Shown: positions 50,663 through 59,387 of the stretch, piece by piece
Layout: each line of letters starts with the position of its first letter
Position numbering within the stretch: position 1 is the stretch's first letter
Assembly (NCBI RefSeq): GCF_000377745.1
Contig: NZ_KB898708.1
Location: 124,001-188,000, forward strand
Direction of reading: 5' to 3'
Source: Gilvimarinus chinensis DSM 19667
GTDB taxonomy: Bacteria > Pseudomonadota > Gammaproteobacteria > Pseudomonadales > Cellvibrionaceae
DNA length: 64,000 nucleotides
Made by a program: the position numbers and the translations under genes
Notes under the pieces: generated by a model
Database searches by the model: none
Seen by the model: only the letters and a program-made list of their open reading frames with translations
What the model was told of the DNA's origin: nothing

Positions 50663-50690
50663 TAAAAAAGCCCACCGGGTGGTGGGCTTT
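50663..50690 (-). terminator. Terminator after acnB
   Basis: Read on the minus strand, AAAGCCCACC (50690-50681) and GGTGGGCTTT (50676-50667) form a perfect 10-bp stem around a 4-nt loop, followed by further T residues. It ends acnB and lies immediately before the SDR start. Confidence 0.85.
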
Positions 50691-50711
50691 AAAACTCACG
50701 TATTCCGCAAA

Positions 50712-53330
50712 TTAAACGGCTACGTTTTGAATTTCAACAGCAGCTATTCGCTTGCCTTCATCCGCTGATTTTTGGTATTCCTCAATCTCGTTGAAGTTGA
50801 GGTAGCGGTAGATATCAGCGCTCATGCTATCGAGTTTGCTGGCGTAGCTTAAATACTCTTCGGGCGTTGGAATCTTACCCAAAATAGCTGCAACGGCAGC
50901 CAGCTCAGCAGACCCCAGATAAACCCCAGCGCCTTGCCCCAAACGGTTGGGGAAGTTACGGGTTGAGGTAGACACAACCGTAGAGTTAGGAGCTACACGC
51001 GCTTGGTTACCCATGCACAGCGAGCAACCGGGCATCTCGGTGCGGGCACCTTTGCGGCCGTAGATGTTGTAGTAGCCTTCTTCCATTAACTGGTGCGCAT
51101 CCATTTTGGTGGGTGGCGCAATCCACAGGCGGGTAGACAGCTCTTCCTTAGCGGCGTCCAGCAGCTTACCGGCGGCGCGGAAGTGACCGATGTTGGTCAT
51201 GCACGAACCGATGAACACTTCATCAATCTTGGTGTTCTGCACGTCCGACAGGGTTTTCACATCGTCGGGATCGTTCGGGCAAGCCAGAATAGGCTCTTTG
51301 ATGTCCGCGAGGTCAATCTCGATTACAGCGGCGTATTCGGCATCGGCGTCCGCTTCCATTAACTCCGGGTTTTCCAGCCACTCTTCCATTTTTTGTGCGC
51401 GGCGCTCCAGGGTGCGAACATCGCCGTAGCCTTGTTCGATCATCCAGCGCAGCATCACAATATTGGATTTCAGATACTCGATGATTGGCTCTTGATCCAG
51501 CTTAATGGTACAGCCAGCCGCAGAGCGCTCTGCTGAGGCATCAGAGATTTCGAAAGCCTGTTCTACTTTCAGCTTGGGCAGGCCTTCTACTTCCAGAATA
51601 CGGCCAGAGAAGATGTTCTTCTTGCCTTTTTTCTCGACGGTCAACAGGTCTTGCTTGATAGCGTAGTAGGGGATGGCGTTAACCAGGTCGCGCAGAGTAA
51701 TGCCGGGCTGCATTTCGCCTTTAAAGCGAACCAATACTGACTCGGGCATATCCAGCGGCATAACACCGGTGGCGGCGGCAAAAGCTACCAGGCCAGAGCC
51801 GGCCGGAAAGGAGATACCCAGTGGGAAGCGGGTGTGCGAGTCGCCACCGGTGCCCACGGTGTCGGGCAGCAACATACGGTTCAGCCAGCTGTGAATAATA
51901 CCGTCGGCTGGTCGCAGGGAAACACCGCCACGATTCATGATGAAGTCGGGCAGGGTGTGCTGAGTGTCGATGTCAACGGGCTTGGGATAGGCAGCGGTGT
52001 GACAGAAAGATTGCATGGTCAGGTCGGCTGAGAAGCCGAGGCAAGCCAGATCTTTCAGCTCATCGCGAGTCATTGGGCCGGTGGTGTCTTGTGAGCCTAC
52101 GGTGGTCATCTTGGGCTCGCAGTAGGTGCCGGGGCGAATGCCTTCGGTGCCGCAGGCACGGCCTACCATCTTCTGCGCCAGGGTGTAGCCTTTGCCGGTA
52201 TCGGCGGGTTGCTCAGGCAGACGGAAGACATCGGTGGCGGGCAAGTTTAGAGAGGCGCGAGCTTTAGCCGTGAGGCCGCGACCAACGATCAGCGGAATAC
52301 GGCCGCCAGCCTGCACTTCATCCAGTAGGACTTGAGATTTTAAGTCAAATTCGCAAATGACATCGCCGGTTTCGGCGTTGAGGATTTTACCCTCGTAAGG
52401 GCGAACATCGATCACATCGCCGGTATTTAAGTCATCAACGGGGGCTTCAAAAACCAGTGCGCCAGCGTCTTCCATGGTGTTGTAGAAAATAGGCGCAACT
52501 TTACCGCCAATGCAGACGCCGCCGGTGCGCTTGTTGGGAACGCCGGGAATATCTTCACCGATGTACCACAGTACCGAGTTGGTGGCCGACTTACGCGAAG
52601 AGCCGGTGCCCACAACGTCACCCACAAAGGCTAGCGGATGGCCTTTGGCTTTCAGTTCGTCGATCTGCTTGATGGGGCCGATATTGCCTTCATCGTCTGG
52701 GGTGATGCCGTCGCGGCTGTTTTTGTACATGGCCAGCGCGTGCAGCGGGATGTCAGGGCGGGACCAGGCGTCCTGCGCCGGAGACAGGTCATCGGTGTTG
52801 GTTTCACCGGTAACTTTGAATACGGTCAGTTTAGTGCTTTCGGGCACTTTTTTGCGCGAGGTGAACCACTCGGCATCGGCCCAGGACTGCAAGACTTCTT
52901 GAGCGTGTTTGTTACCGGCCTTGGCCTTGTCTTCAACGTCGTGGAAGGCGTCGAACATCAGCAGGGTGTGCTTCAGCTCTTTAGCGGCTAAAGGTGCAAG
53001 AGTTTCATCATCCAGCAACTCAACCAGAGTTTCGATGTTGTAGCCACCGTGCATCAAGCCCAGCAGCTCAACGGCTTTAGGTTTGTCAATCAGAGGAGAT
53101 TGTGCTTCGTCTTTGATCAGTGCGCTTAAAAAGGCCGCTTTAACGTAAGCCGCTTCGTCTACGCCTGGTGGCACACGTTCGCTGATCAACTCTAATAAAA
53201 AGGCTTCTTCTCCAGCGGGAGGGTTCTTCAACAACTCAACCAGGTCGGCGACCTGTTCTGCGGATAAAGGTTTTGCGGGCACGCCTTGGGCTGCGCGTTC
53301 GGCAACATGGTTGCGGTAGGCTTCAAGCAC
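50712..53330 (-). CDS. acnB: Aconitate hydratase B
   Basis: AcnB interconverts citrate and isocitrate in the TCA cycle and can act as an iron-sensing RNA-binding protein. The 872-residue protein starts with GTG and has the AcnB-specific N-terminal HEAT-like domain ([16 protein letters not shown]). The swivel domain then precedes the catalytic domains (order typical of AcnB, not AcnA). The [4Fe-4S] cysteines lie in [12 protein letters not shown] and [13 protein letters not shown]. It has its own promoter and a leader of about 119 nt. Confidence 0.97.
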   Translation of the reverse strand: MLEAYRNHVAERAAQGVPAKPLSAEQVADLVELLKNPPAGEEAFLLELISERVPPGVDEAAYVKAAFLSALIKDEAQSPLIDKPKAVELLGLMHGGYNIETLVELLDDETLAPLAAKELKHTLLMFDAFHDVEDKAKAGNKHAQEVLQSWADAEWFTSRKKVPESTKLTVFKVTGETNTDDLSPAQDAWSRPDIPLHALAMYKNSRDGITPDDEGNIGPIKQIDELKAKGHPLAFVGDVVGTGSSRKSATNSVLWYIGEDIPGVPNKRTGGVCIGGKVAPIFYNTMEDAGALVFEAPVDDLNTGDVIDVRPYEGKILNAETGDVICEFDLKSQVLLDEVQAGGRIPLIVGRGLTAKARASLNLPATDVFRLPEQPADTGKGYTLAQKMVGRACGTEGIRPGTYCEPKMTTVGSQDTTGPMTRDELKDLACLGFSADLTMQSFCHTAAYPKPVDIDTQHTLPDFIMNRGGVSLRPADGIIHSWLNRMLLPDTVGTGGDSHTRFPLGISFPAGSGLVAFAAATGVMPLDMPESVLVRFKGEMQPGITLRDLVNAIPYYAIKQDLLTVEKKGKKNIFSGRILEVEGLPKLKVEQAFEISDASAERSAAGCTIKLDQEPIIEYLKSNIVMLRWMIEQGYGDVRTLERRAQKMEEWLENPELMEADADAEYAAVIEIDLADIKEPILACPNDPDDVKTLSDVQNTKIDEVFIGSCMTNIGHFRAAGKLLDAAKEELSTRLWIAPPTKMDAHQLMEEGYYNIYGRKGARTEMPGCSLCMGNQARVAPNSTVVSTSTRNFPNRLGQGAGVYLGSAELAAVAAILGKIPTPEEYLSYASKLDSMSADIYRYLNFNEIEEYQKSADEGKRIAAVEIQNVAV

Positions 53331-53391
53331 GATTGTGATCCTCTGATTGTATTTGAATTACTCCGTCGGCAGGATCGCTGCTTTGGAGGCT

Positions 53392-53435
53392 ATCCATGAC
53401 CCACATGGATGATACCCGGGCCTGTCACTCGGCCC
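53392..53435 (-). promoter_or_regulatory. Inverted repeats in the acnB mRNA leader
   Basis: The leader contains ATCCATG...CATGGAT (53392-53398/53404-53410, 5-nt loop) and GGGCC...GGCCC (53418-53422/53431-53435, 8-nt loop). Both lie between the predicted transcript start and the acnB GTG. They could fold in the RNA, but no known riboswitch family was recognised and a function is not implied by sequence alone. Confidence 0.4.
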
Positions 53436-53455
53436 TGCGGGCTAATCGGGCGCGA

Positions 53456-53484
53456 ATTATACCTTATCGAGCTGCGCGTGTTAA
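53456..53484 (-). promoter_or_regulatory. Sigma-70 promoter of acnB
   Basis: On the minus strand, TTAACA (53484-53479) and TATAAT (53461-53456) are separated by exactly 17 bp. Five of six -35 and all six -10 bases match consensus. Transcription would start near 53449 and give a leader of about 119 nt. Confidence 0.82.
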
Positions 53485-53563
53485 CTTGGGTAATATTTAA
53501 GCTGGTAGCGCAAACATGCTCTGCTAGAATACAGCGTCTATTCGAACCATAAAGAGATTAAAT

Positions 53564-54523
53564 ATGAAGAGCCTTATTGCCCCTTTGACCGCCGCCTTGG
53601 TATGCGCAGCCTGCACTCATGCGTCCCACGACTCCAACCTGAGCACCACCAACAATGAGGCTTGCATTGGCGTTAAAGGGGGCGCCCCGCAGGGCGCTCT
53701 GCAGGCTACTCGCATTCACGCCGCCGACAGCTCGGTTCCCAGTCTTTATGAGGGGCCGGTTTGGACAGGTGGGCGTTTGTATTTTTCGCATTTTCGATTT
53801 TCTGATGGCTTTCCTGCCAATATTCTTGCGTACGACGGCAGTGAGCTGACGATTGCCTTGGAAGATTCTGGCAGTAACGGCTTGGCCCGCGACCACGCGG
53901 GAAATATTCTCGCCGGTACGCATAAATACAAATCCGTTTCGCGTTATCAGCTTAACGATTGGCAGCGCACCAATGTGGCATCGTCGTTTAAGGGAGAGGT
54001 ATTTAATTCCCCCAATGACTTAACTCAAGCAAGCGATGGCACCGTGTATTTTACGGACCCTGATTTTCAGCGCGCCGCAGCCCCTGGTGGGCAGCCAGTA
54101 ACCGGTGTGTACCGGGTTCGCGATGGCGAGGTGGTGTTGGTGGATGACAGCATTCAAAACCCAAATGGTATTTCTCTGTCCCCCGATGAGCAATTCTTGT
54201 ACGTCGCGGGCGGTGGTGAAAATGGCTTTGTGCGCCGCTATGACTTGAGGGGCGAATTGCCTGTGGAGGCGGGTAACCTGCTCGACGAAGTTGAGGTACC
54301 CGACGGCATGGCGGTGGATTGCTTGGGTAATGTTTATGTGACGGAGCATACTGCTCAGCGAATTCGAGTGGTTAATCCCGCAGGTGATGTGATTGCCACC
54401 ATTGCCCTGGACGCTAATGTCACCAACGCGGCTTTTGGTGGTGATGAGGGTAAAACGTTGTTTATCACTGGGGCAGGGTCTTTGTGGCAAGTGGATTTGC
54501 CGGTTAAAGGTCTGCCTTACTAG
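53564..54523 (+). CDS. Exported SMP-30/gluconolactonase-like beta-propeller protein
   Basis: A 319-residue protein with an N-terminal signal sequence (MKSLIAPLTAALVCAAC), possibly a lipoprotein cleaved before Cys17, although the residue at -3 is not the usual Leu. The mature part is an SMP-30/LRE-like propeller: LYEGPVWTGGRLYFS, NSPNDLTQASDGTVYFTDP, NPNGISLSPDEQFLYVAGG and PDGMAVDCLGNVYVTE, which contain the usual metal-ligand positions (Glu, Asn, Asn, Asp). Lactone hydrolysis in the periplasm is the likely activity; the substrate is unknown. Confidence 0.83.
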   Translation: MKSLIAPLTAALVCAACTHASHDSNLSTTNNEACIGVKGGAPQGALQATRIHAADSSVPSLYEGPVWTGGRLYFSHFRFSDGFPANILAYDGSELTIALEDSGSNGLARDHAGNILAGTHKYKSVSRYQLNDWQRTNVASSFKGEVFNSPNDLTQASDGTVYFTDPDFQRAAAPGGQPVTGVYRVRDGEVVLVDDSIQNPNGISLSPDEQFLYVAGGGENGFVRRYDLRGELPVEAGNLLDEVEVPDGMAVDCLGNVYVTEHTAQRIRVVNPAGDVIATIALDANVTNAAFGGDEGKTLFITGAGSLWQVDLPVKGLPY

Positions 54524-54572
54524 CCATTGCTCATGTAGAATACGGGCTCACTTGCCGCACCGCTGTAACATT

Positions 54573-55043
54573 ATGATGCCCGTATTTAAATCTGTAAAAA
54601 CACCGTGTGTCGGAATTTGTTCTACCGGCATTGGCGATAGTGTCTGTCGTGGCTGCAAGCGTTTCTCTCATGAAGTTATTCACTGGAACGCATACAGCCA
54701 AGAGCAGCGTCGTATTATTGCCAATCGGCTGGAGTCCTACCTCACGCAAGTGGTCGCCAATCGTATTCGCGTGCTAGATGAAACGCTGCTGCTGACGCAA
54801 ATTCGTCATCAACAAATCCAGTTTAAGCCTGAGCAAAGCCCCGAGTGCTGGGTGTTTGATTTACTGCGCGCCGGTGCGAGTCAAATCAGCAATTTACAAG
54901 TTTACGGGCTGGAGTTGATGCCTGAATGGCGTGACACCTCGTTAGTGACTATCCGCGACGATATCGATAAGGATTATTACGCGCTGTCTTGTGCCTACTA
55001 CGACCGATACATAGCCCCAGGCTTAATAGCTTCTGATACCTAA
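54573..55043 (+). CDS. DUF1289 protein with C-terminal extension
   Basis: A 156-residue protein with an N-terminal four-cysteine DUF1289 motif (CVGICSTGIGDSVCRGCKR; spacing C-x3-C-x8-C-x2-C) followed by WNAYSQEQRRIIANRLE. DUF1289 proteins are usually well under 100 residues; here about 90 extra residues follow, including PEWRDTSLVTIRDDIDKDYYAL. No function is established; a metal or Fe-S site is inferred. The start could be either of two adjacent ATGs. It ends 1 nt before miaE. Confidence 0.75.
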   Translation: MMPVFKSVKTPCVGICSTGIGDSVCRGCKRFSHEVIHWNAYSQEQRRIIANRLESYLTQVVANRIRVLDETLLLTQIRHQQIQFKPEQSPECWVFDLLRAGASQISNLQVYGLELMPEWRDTSLVTIRDDIDKDYYALSCAYYDRYIAPGLIASDT

Positions 55044-55044
55044 T

Positions 55045-55662
55045 ATGATTGACTTATCTGAAATAAAGAATTTTTTACTGTGTGAAACCCCGGACAGCTG
55101 GGTGGATAATGCCTTGCAGCATCCGGCATTGATGTTGCTGGATCACGCTAATTGTGAGAAAAAAGCCGCTTCTACTGCCATCCATTTGATGTATCGCTAC
55201 GTTTCGGATTTTGAGCTGCTGAATAAAATGTCGCGCCTGGCTCGTGAAGAGTTGCGCCATTTCGAGCAGGTGATTGCAATCATGGAAAAGCGCGGGGTTC
55301 CCTACGAGCAAATTACCGCCTCTCGTTACGCGGCTGAGCTTCGTAAGCCGGTGCGTACCCACGAGCCCGGACGCCTGATTGATACGCTGATCGTAGGCGC
55401 TATTATTGAAGCGCGCTCTTGCGAGCGTTTTGCCAAACTCGCGCCGCATCTGGACGATGAGCTGCAAGGGTTTTATCTATCCTTATTGAAATCAGAAGCG
55501 CGTCACTTCAAAGACTATTTAACTCTTGCGCAAAAATTCGCCGGCGGCGAGTCAATTCAGGAAAGGGTGGATGAGTTTTTGGCTTTGGAGCGGGATTTGG
55601 TTGTGGCAGGAGATTCAGAGTTTCGTTTTCACAGCGGGCCAATAGAAGAGGGGGCAGGCTAA
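55045..55662 (+). CDS. miaE: tRNA-(ms2io6A)-hydroxylase MiaE
   Basis: MiaE hydroxylates the isopentenyl group of ms2i6A37 in tRNA. The 205-residue four-helix diiron protein shows ligand motifs LDHANCEKKAAS, REELRHFEQV, EARSCERF and SEARHFKDY (paired Glu and ExxH). It begins 1 nt after the DUF1289 gene and ends in a hairpin facing the convergent sulfite-reductase operon. Confidence 0.93.
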   Translation: MIDLSEIKNFLLCETPDSWVDNALQHPALMLLDHANCEKKAASTAIHLMYRYVSDFELLNKMSRLAREELRHFEQVIAIMEKRGVPYEQITASRYAAELRKPVRTHEPGRLIDTLIVGAIIEARSCERFAKLAPHLDDELQGFYLSLLKSEARHFKDYLTLAQKFAGGESIQERVDEFLALERDLVVAGDSEFRFHSGPIEEGAG

Positions 55663-55681
55663 CGGTTGAAACCGTTAGCCT
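55656..55681. terminator. Hairpin between miaE and the DUF934 gene
   Basis: AGGCTAACGGT (55656-55666) and ACCGTTAGCCT (55671-55681) form a perfect 11-bp stem with a TGAA loop; the miaE stop lies in the left arm. There is no T run, so it may terminate weakly, stabilise the 3' ends, or act with Rho. Confidence 0.6.
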
Positions 55682-55689
55682 GAGGGCTG

Positions 55690-56193
55690 TTAGGCGCGAC
55701 GGCGAAACAGCGGCTGTGGCTGGTCCACGCCTGTTTGATAGAACTCGGTAAAGTCTTTTAACGACTGCTTAGCCGCTTCAAGATCCGCTGCTTCATCGTC
55801 AAAGCGGAATGAATTCACCCCGCAGCGAGATAAATAACACAGCTGGTCACGTATAAATGCGCCCACGGCACGCAACTCACCTGTAAAACCAAAGCGCTCT
55901 CGAATTAAGCGAGCGGTAGAAAAGGCGCGACCATCCATGAAGCCTGGGAAGTTTACCGCCACCAAAGGAAGGGCTTTAGCGTCATCACCCAATTCAAGCG
56001 CGCTTTCGTCGCTGTCAAGCCATACACCGATATCGCTGCGTGATTTCAGCTGCTCACGCTGAGCTTTCCATACTGATAAAGGAACAATCACTTGACCGGC
56101 GGGGACCTTGGCCTCAGTTGCGTCGCCCTCAGGTTTATCGAGACGCACCCAGGTGTCATCGACAATGGCGCCGTCTTTAACTAGCTTTGGCAT
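55690..56193 (-). CDS. DUF934 protein of the sulfite-reductase operon
   Basis: A 167-residue protein beginning MPKLVKDGAIVDDTW, with the DUF934 pattern VAVNFPGFMDGRAFSTARLIRERFGFTGELRAVG (in part) and CYLSRCGVNSFRF. It overlaps the cysI end by 17 nt, with AAGGAG 7 bp before its ATG, and is always found next to CysI-type reductases in Pseudomonas. An oxidoreductase or electron-transfer partner role has been suggested; none is proven by this sequence. Confidence 0.88.
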   Translation of the reverse strand: MPKLVKDGAIVDDTWVRLDKPEGDATEAKVPAGQVIVPLSVWKAQREQLKSRSDIGVWLDSDESALELGDDAKALPLVAVNFPGFMDGRAFSTARLIRERFGFTGELRAVGAFIRDQLCYLSRCGVNSFRFDDEAADLEAAKQSLKDFTEFYQTGVDQPQPLFRRRA

Positions 56194-57841
56194 ACACGCG
56201 CTCCTTAAATGGGGTGATACCGATGCGGTTGTAGGTATCGATAAACAATTCTTCTTCGGTGCGATTTTCCAAGTAAACGTTAACCAGATTCTGAACCACT
56301 TCGGGCATCTGTTCGGCCTCAAAAGCAGGCCCCAGTACTTTGGCCAGCGAGGCCTGGTTGCCAGCGTTGCCGCCCAACATTACTTGATAAAACTCTTGGC
56401 CCTTTTTGTCCACGCCCAATACACCAATGTGGCCGACATGGTGATGCCCGCAGGCATTCATGCAACCAGAGATATTTAAATCCAGGTCACCCAGATCATA
56501 GACGTAATCGAGGTCCGTAAACTGACGCTGAATAGCCTCGGCAATAGGGATCGATTTGGCGTTTGCCAGCGAGCAGAAGTCGCCACCTGGGCAGCAGATG
56601 ATATCGGTAAGCGTGCCGATGTTTGGGGTGGCAAAGCCGTATTCTTTTGCGGCGAGCCACAGCTCCATTAGATCGCTTTTGCGAACGTCGGCCAGAACCA
56701 TGTTTTGCTCGTGCGTCGTGCGCGCCTCGCCAAAACTGAAACGCTCAGCCAAATCGGCAATTCGCTCAAGCTGGGTGTCAGTCAGATCGCCGGGGGCGAT
56801 GCCAGTAGGCTTGAGCGAGAGGGTAACAGACGCGTAACCGGCCACACGGTGCTGTCGTACATTGCGCATTAACCACTTGGAGAATGGCACATTGTCGCGG
56901 GCTTGTTGATCCAGAGACGCCTGAGCGCTGGCATCGTCCAGGGTGGTGTAGTCAGGTTCCGTAAAATAAGACTTGGCGCGAACAATATCCTCTTCACGCA
57001 GGGTGCTTGGCGCGTCTTTAAGGTGCTCCCACTCTTTCTCCACGGCTGCGGCAAAGTTTTCAGGCCCCATGGCTCGCACCAAAATCTTGATACGGGCTTT
57101 GTATTTGTTGTCTCGGCGGCCGTGCAGGTTGTACACCCTTAAAATGGCTTCGAGATACGTAAGGATATGCTCTTGAGGCAAGTAATCGCGGATTACGCTT
57201 CCGATTACAGGGGTTCGCCCTAAGCCGCCGCCCACCAGCACCTTAAAGCCGACCTCTCCGTTTTCGCTTTTGATCAGCTGAAGGCCGATATCATGTACCT
57301 GAATTGCCGCGCGATCCAATTCTGAACCAGACACAGCGATTTTGAATTTCCGCGGTAAAAATGCAAATTCTGGATGGAAGCTGGACCACTGACGAATGAT
57401 TTCACAATACGGGCGTGGATCGACGACCTCGTCTGGGGCTACGCCCGCGAACTGGTCGGATGTGACGTTACGAATACAGTTACCGCTCGACTGAGTGCCG
57501 TGCATCTCAACTTCGGCAAGTTCAGCCAGAATATCCGGCACTTGTGCTAGCTCTGGCCAATTGTATTGGATGTTTTGGCGGGTACTGACATGGCAGTAGC
57601 CTTTATCGTAATCCCGGGCGATGCGTGCCAAACGACGCAATTGGGTGCTGTTAAGCATTCCGTAGGGCACATTAATACGCAACATGGGGGCCAGTCGCTG
57701 AACATAGAGGCCATTTTGCAGGCGCAAGGGCAGAAACTCCGCTTCGCTCAGCTCACCCTTTAAATAGCGTTCGGTTTGATCGCGGAACTGAGCAACTCGC
57801 TGGCGCAGAATCTCGTGGTCATATTGGTCGTAAATATACAT
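56177..57841 (-). CDS. cysI: Sulfite reductase hemoprotein (CysI type)
   Basis: This enzyme reduces sulfite to sulfide. The 554-residue protein has two nitrite/sulfite-reductase half-domains. The siroheme/[4Fe-4S] cysteines are in CCPGGDFCSLANAKS (C-x5-C form) and NISGCMNACGHHHVGHIG (C-x3-C). Length and the DUF934 neighbour match Pseudomonas CysI. A nitrite reductase of the same fold is the main alternative, less likely because no nitrate genes are nearby and cysDN is present. Confidence 0.9.
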   Translation of the reverse strand: MYIYDQYDHEILRQRVAQFRDQTERYLKGELSEAEFLPLRLQNGLYVQRLAPMLRINVPYGMLNSTQLRRLARIARDYDKGYCHVSTRQNIQYNWPELAQVPDILAELAEVEMHGTQSSGNCIRNVTSDQFAGVAPDEVVDPRPYCEIIRQWSSFHPEFAFLPRKFKIAVSGSELDRAAIQVHDIGLQLIKSENGEVGFKVLVGGGLGRTPVIGSVIRDYLPQEHILTYLEAILRVYNLHGRRDNKYKARIKILVRAMGPENFAAAVEKEWEHLKDAPSTLREEDIVRAKSYFTEPDYTTLDDASAQASLDQQARDNVPFSKWLMRNVRQHRVAGYASVTLSLKPTGIAPGDLTDTQLERIADLAERFSFGEARTTHEQNMVLADVRKSDLMELWLAAKEYGFATPNIGTLTDIICCPGGDFCSLANAKSIPIAEAIQRQFTDLDYVYDLGDLDLNISGCMNACGHHHVGHIGVLGVDKKGQEFYQVMLGGNAGNQASLAKVLGPAFEAEQMPEVVQNLVNVYLENRTEEELFIDTYNRIGITPFKERVYAKAS

Positions 57842-58148
57842 ATATCATTTACCATAGCTGAAAAAGCCCGGGGCAGGGCGTCGCAGGCGCGCAAGGATAC
57901 AGCAAAACGTGCGCGGCGGCGAGGCCCGGAGCGGGGCAAGGTAACAAGTTCAAACGCAGGTTTAAATGAATATATTTCACTAACCTTAAATCTTATGGCT
58001 ATAAGCATGCGGCGCATCTTGCCAGACGCGGTCATTTGGTATATAAGAGCCATTCATTAGGAGAAAAACGCATAGGATGTGAACGACTAACAGGGTGTTG
58101 AGTCTTTAGCAGCAACACCAGACCTTCAAGACTGGGAGAATAAAAATA
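57842..58148. other. Intergenic region between cysI and the small membrane-protein gene
   Basis: This 307-bp gap separates divergent genes. A G+C-rich stretch (57865-57945) gives way to an AT-rich block (57955-58005) that probably carries the cysI promoter on the minus strand; no convincing hexamers or CysB site could be defined. The plus-strand promoter at 58019-58047 belongs to the small gene. A Shine-Dalgarno-like AGGAG at 58059-58063 has no usable start codon after it. Confidence 0.5.
58019..58047 (+). promoter_or_regulatory. Sigma-70 promoter of the small membrane-protein gene
   Basis: TTGCCA (58019-58024) and TATAAG (58042-58047) are 17 bp apart, each matching consensus at five of six bases. 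Expected transcript start is near 58054, about 95 nt before the small open reading frame. Confidence 0.65.
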
Positions 58149-58265
58149 ATGAATGAACAGATTGAAATGCAAGAGCAAGGTGACAGTGTGGCGGATGCGG
58201 TAGCGGCTGTCTCGTTAATTGCTATTTTCGTAATCACCTGTATTTTTTGGATCAGCGGCCAATAG
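58149..58265 (+). CDS. Small single-pass membrane protein, 38 residues
   Basis: ATG with GGGAG 10 bp upstream opens a 38-codon frame. The N-terminal half is polar and acidic (MNEQIEMQEQGDSVADAV); the C-terminal half is one strong membrane helix (AVSLIAIFVITCIFWISGQ). It has its own sigma-70-like promoter and an unusually strong terminator directly after the stop. I do not recognise the family. A noncoding RNA from this unit is an alternative, but hydrophobic periodicity and the ribosome site favour a protein. Confidence 0.6.
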   Translation: MNEQIEMQEQGDSVADAVAAVSLIAIFVITCIFWISGQ

Positions 58266-58280
58266 CTGCTTGCTTCCACC

Positions 58281-58318
58281 ACAGACAAAAGCCGCCCATA
58301 GAGGCGGCTTTTGTCTGT
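58281..58318. terminator. Bidirectional terminator, 16-bp perfect stem
   Basis: ACAGACAAAAGCCGCC (58281-58296) and GGCGGCTTTTGTCTGT (58303-58318) pair perfectly around a 6-nt loop. It lies between the small gene and the convergent DUF2970 gene and probably serves both. Confidence 0.85.
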
Positions 58319-58346
58319 CTGGGAGAGTCGTTTTCGTAATATTGAG

Positions 58347-58625
58347 TTATGGTGAATTTAGAAGGTGGTGGACCAAAAGCATGAGGCCACCAATAAACAG
58401 CCCTGTGAAAATAACCCCAGCCAAAATATAGGGAAAAATGCTGCCACTGGCGAAGTCACGCTCGCGATTTTTATGGCTTTGTACCCCTACGGCCGCCGCC
58501 AAAGTGCTAAGGGCGAGCTGGCCCATGCTTATCTTGGTGCCTCGTGGCTTTGTTACCGCGTCCGCTTCGCGCTGCAATTGATGCTGCTCGGTCTGCTCAT
58601 GCGGAGGCTCTTGTTTATAGTTCAT
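58347..58625 (-). CDS. DUF2970 membrane protein
   Basis: A 92-residue protein with a polar, Gln/Glu-rich N-terminus and a C-terminal DUF2970 domain: LALSTLAAAVGVQSHKNRERDF, then one membrane helix (ILAGVIFTGLFIGGLMLLV). Such proteins are short, inner-membrane and uncharacterised. The start used gives MNYKQEPPHEQ; upstream in-frame codons would overlap the divergent pseudouridine synthase gene. Confidence 0.8.
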   Translation of the reverse strand: MNYKQEPPHEQTEQHQLQREADAVTKPRGTKISMGQLALSTLAAAVGVQSHKNRERDFASGSIFPYILAGVIFTGLFIGGLMLLVHHLLNSP

Positions 58626-58673
58626 AGGGTTATCCGCTAAAATAGTCACTTTTGAGGATAACAGCTGATTGCG

Positions 58674-59363
58674 ATGATTACACCTGCAGGGAATACCCCC
58701 ATTCGGGAATTGGCTATTTTGCCTCCGTGTAAAGAAGATATAGATATTCTTCAAGAGACGCCTGATTTTGTGCTGATCAATAAGCCAGCGGGGTTGCTGA
58801 GCGTGCCAGGGCGTCATCCAGACAATAACGACTGCGTTCACACACGCCTGGAAAAAGTTTATCCCGGCTGCAGCATTATCCATCGGTTGGATTTTGACAC
58901 GTCAGGCATTATGGCGGTGGCACGCAATAAAGCCGCCCACGGGTTTATTGCCAAACAGTTTCAAGCGCGGGAGACCTACAAGCTTTACACGGCTGTCGTC
59001 GAAGGAGAGCTGGCAGACTCCGAAGGTGTTATCGACTTGGCCATTGCGCCCGATAAGACCAACCGTCCTAAGTACAAAATTGATATCGAAGAGGGTAAGC
59101 CCTCGGTTACCCGCTACCGGGTACTGCACTTCGATGCAGCGACCAACACCAGCCGTCTCGAGCTTGAGCCCTTGACCGGCCGCTCACACCAGCTCAGGCT
59201 GCATATGGCCGCCATGGGTCACTCTATTCTTGGCTGTGGGTTTTACGCCTCAGAAAACACGGCGGCCTTATCAAAGCGACTGCTGTTGCACGCTACACGG
59301 CTGCGATTTAAGGCGCCGGGCAGGGGTGAGCTGATCGACGGGTTTAGCCCATGCCCCTTTTAA
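58674..59363 (+). CDS. rluA: RluA-family rRNA/tRNA pseudouridine synthase
   Basis: It converts uridine to pseudouridine; RluA acts on 23S rRNA U746 and tRNA U32. The 229-residue protein has VLINKPAGLLSVPGR, the catalytic Asp in IHRLDFDTSGIM, PDKTNRPKYKID and LTGRSHQLRLHMAAMGH, without an S4 domain. Length and these motifs fit RluA better than RluC/RluD. Target specificity is inferred. Gene spacing to the divergent DUF2970 gene is only 48 bp. Confidence 0.83.
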   Translation: MITPAGNTPIRELAILPPCKEDIDILQETPDFVLINKPAGLLSVPGRHPDNNDCVHTRLEKVYPGCSIIHRLDFDTSGIMAVARNKAAHGFIAKQFQARETYKLYTAVVEGELADSEGVIDLAIAPDKTNRPKYKIDIEEGKPSVTRYRVLHFDAATNTSRLELEPLTGRSHQLRLHMAAMGHSILGCGFYASENTAALSKRLLLHATRLRFKAPGRGELIDGFSPCPF

Positions 59364-59387
59364 TTTACGCAAGCTGACGATGGAGTC

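Noticed and set aside
57776-58060. Plus-strand frame of 94 codons opposite the cysI start
   Set aside because: It overlaps the cysI N-terminus and promoter region, has an Arg-rich translation and no ribosome site.
58059-58082. Shine-Dalgarno AGGAG followed by ATG TGA
   Set aside because: The ATG is about 13 nt away and is followed at once by a stop, so no peptide can be made; kept only as part of the leader description.
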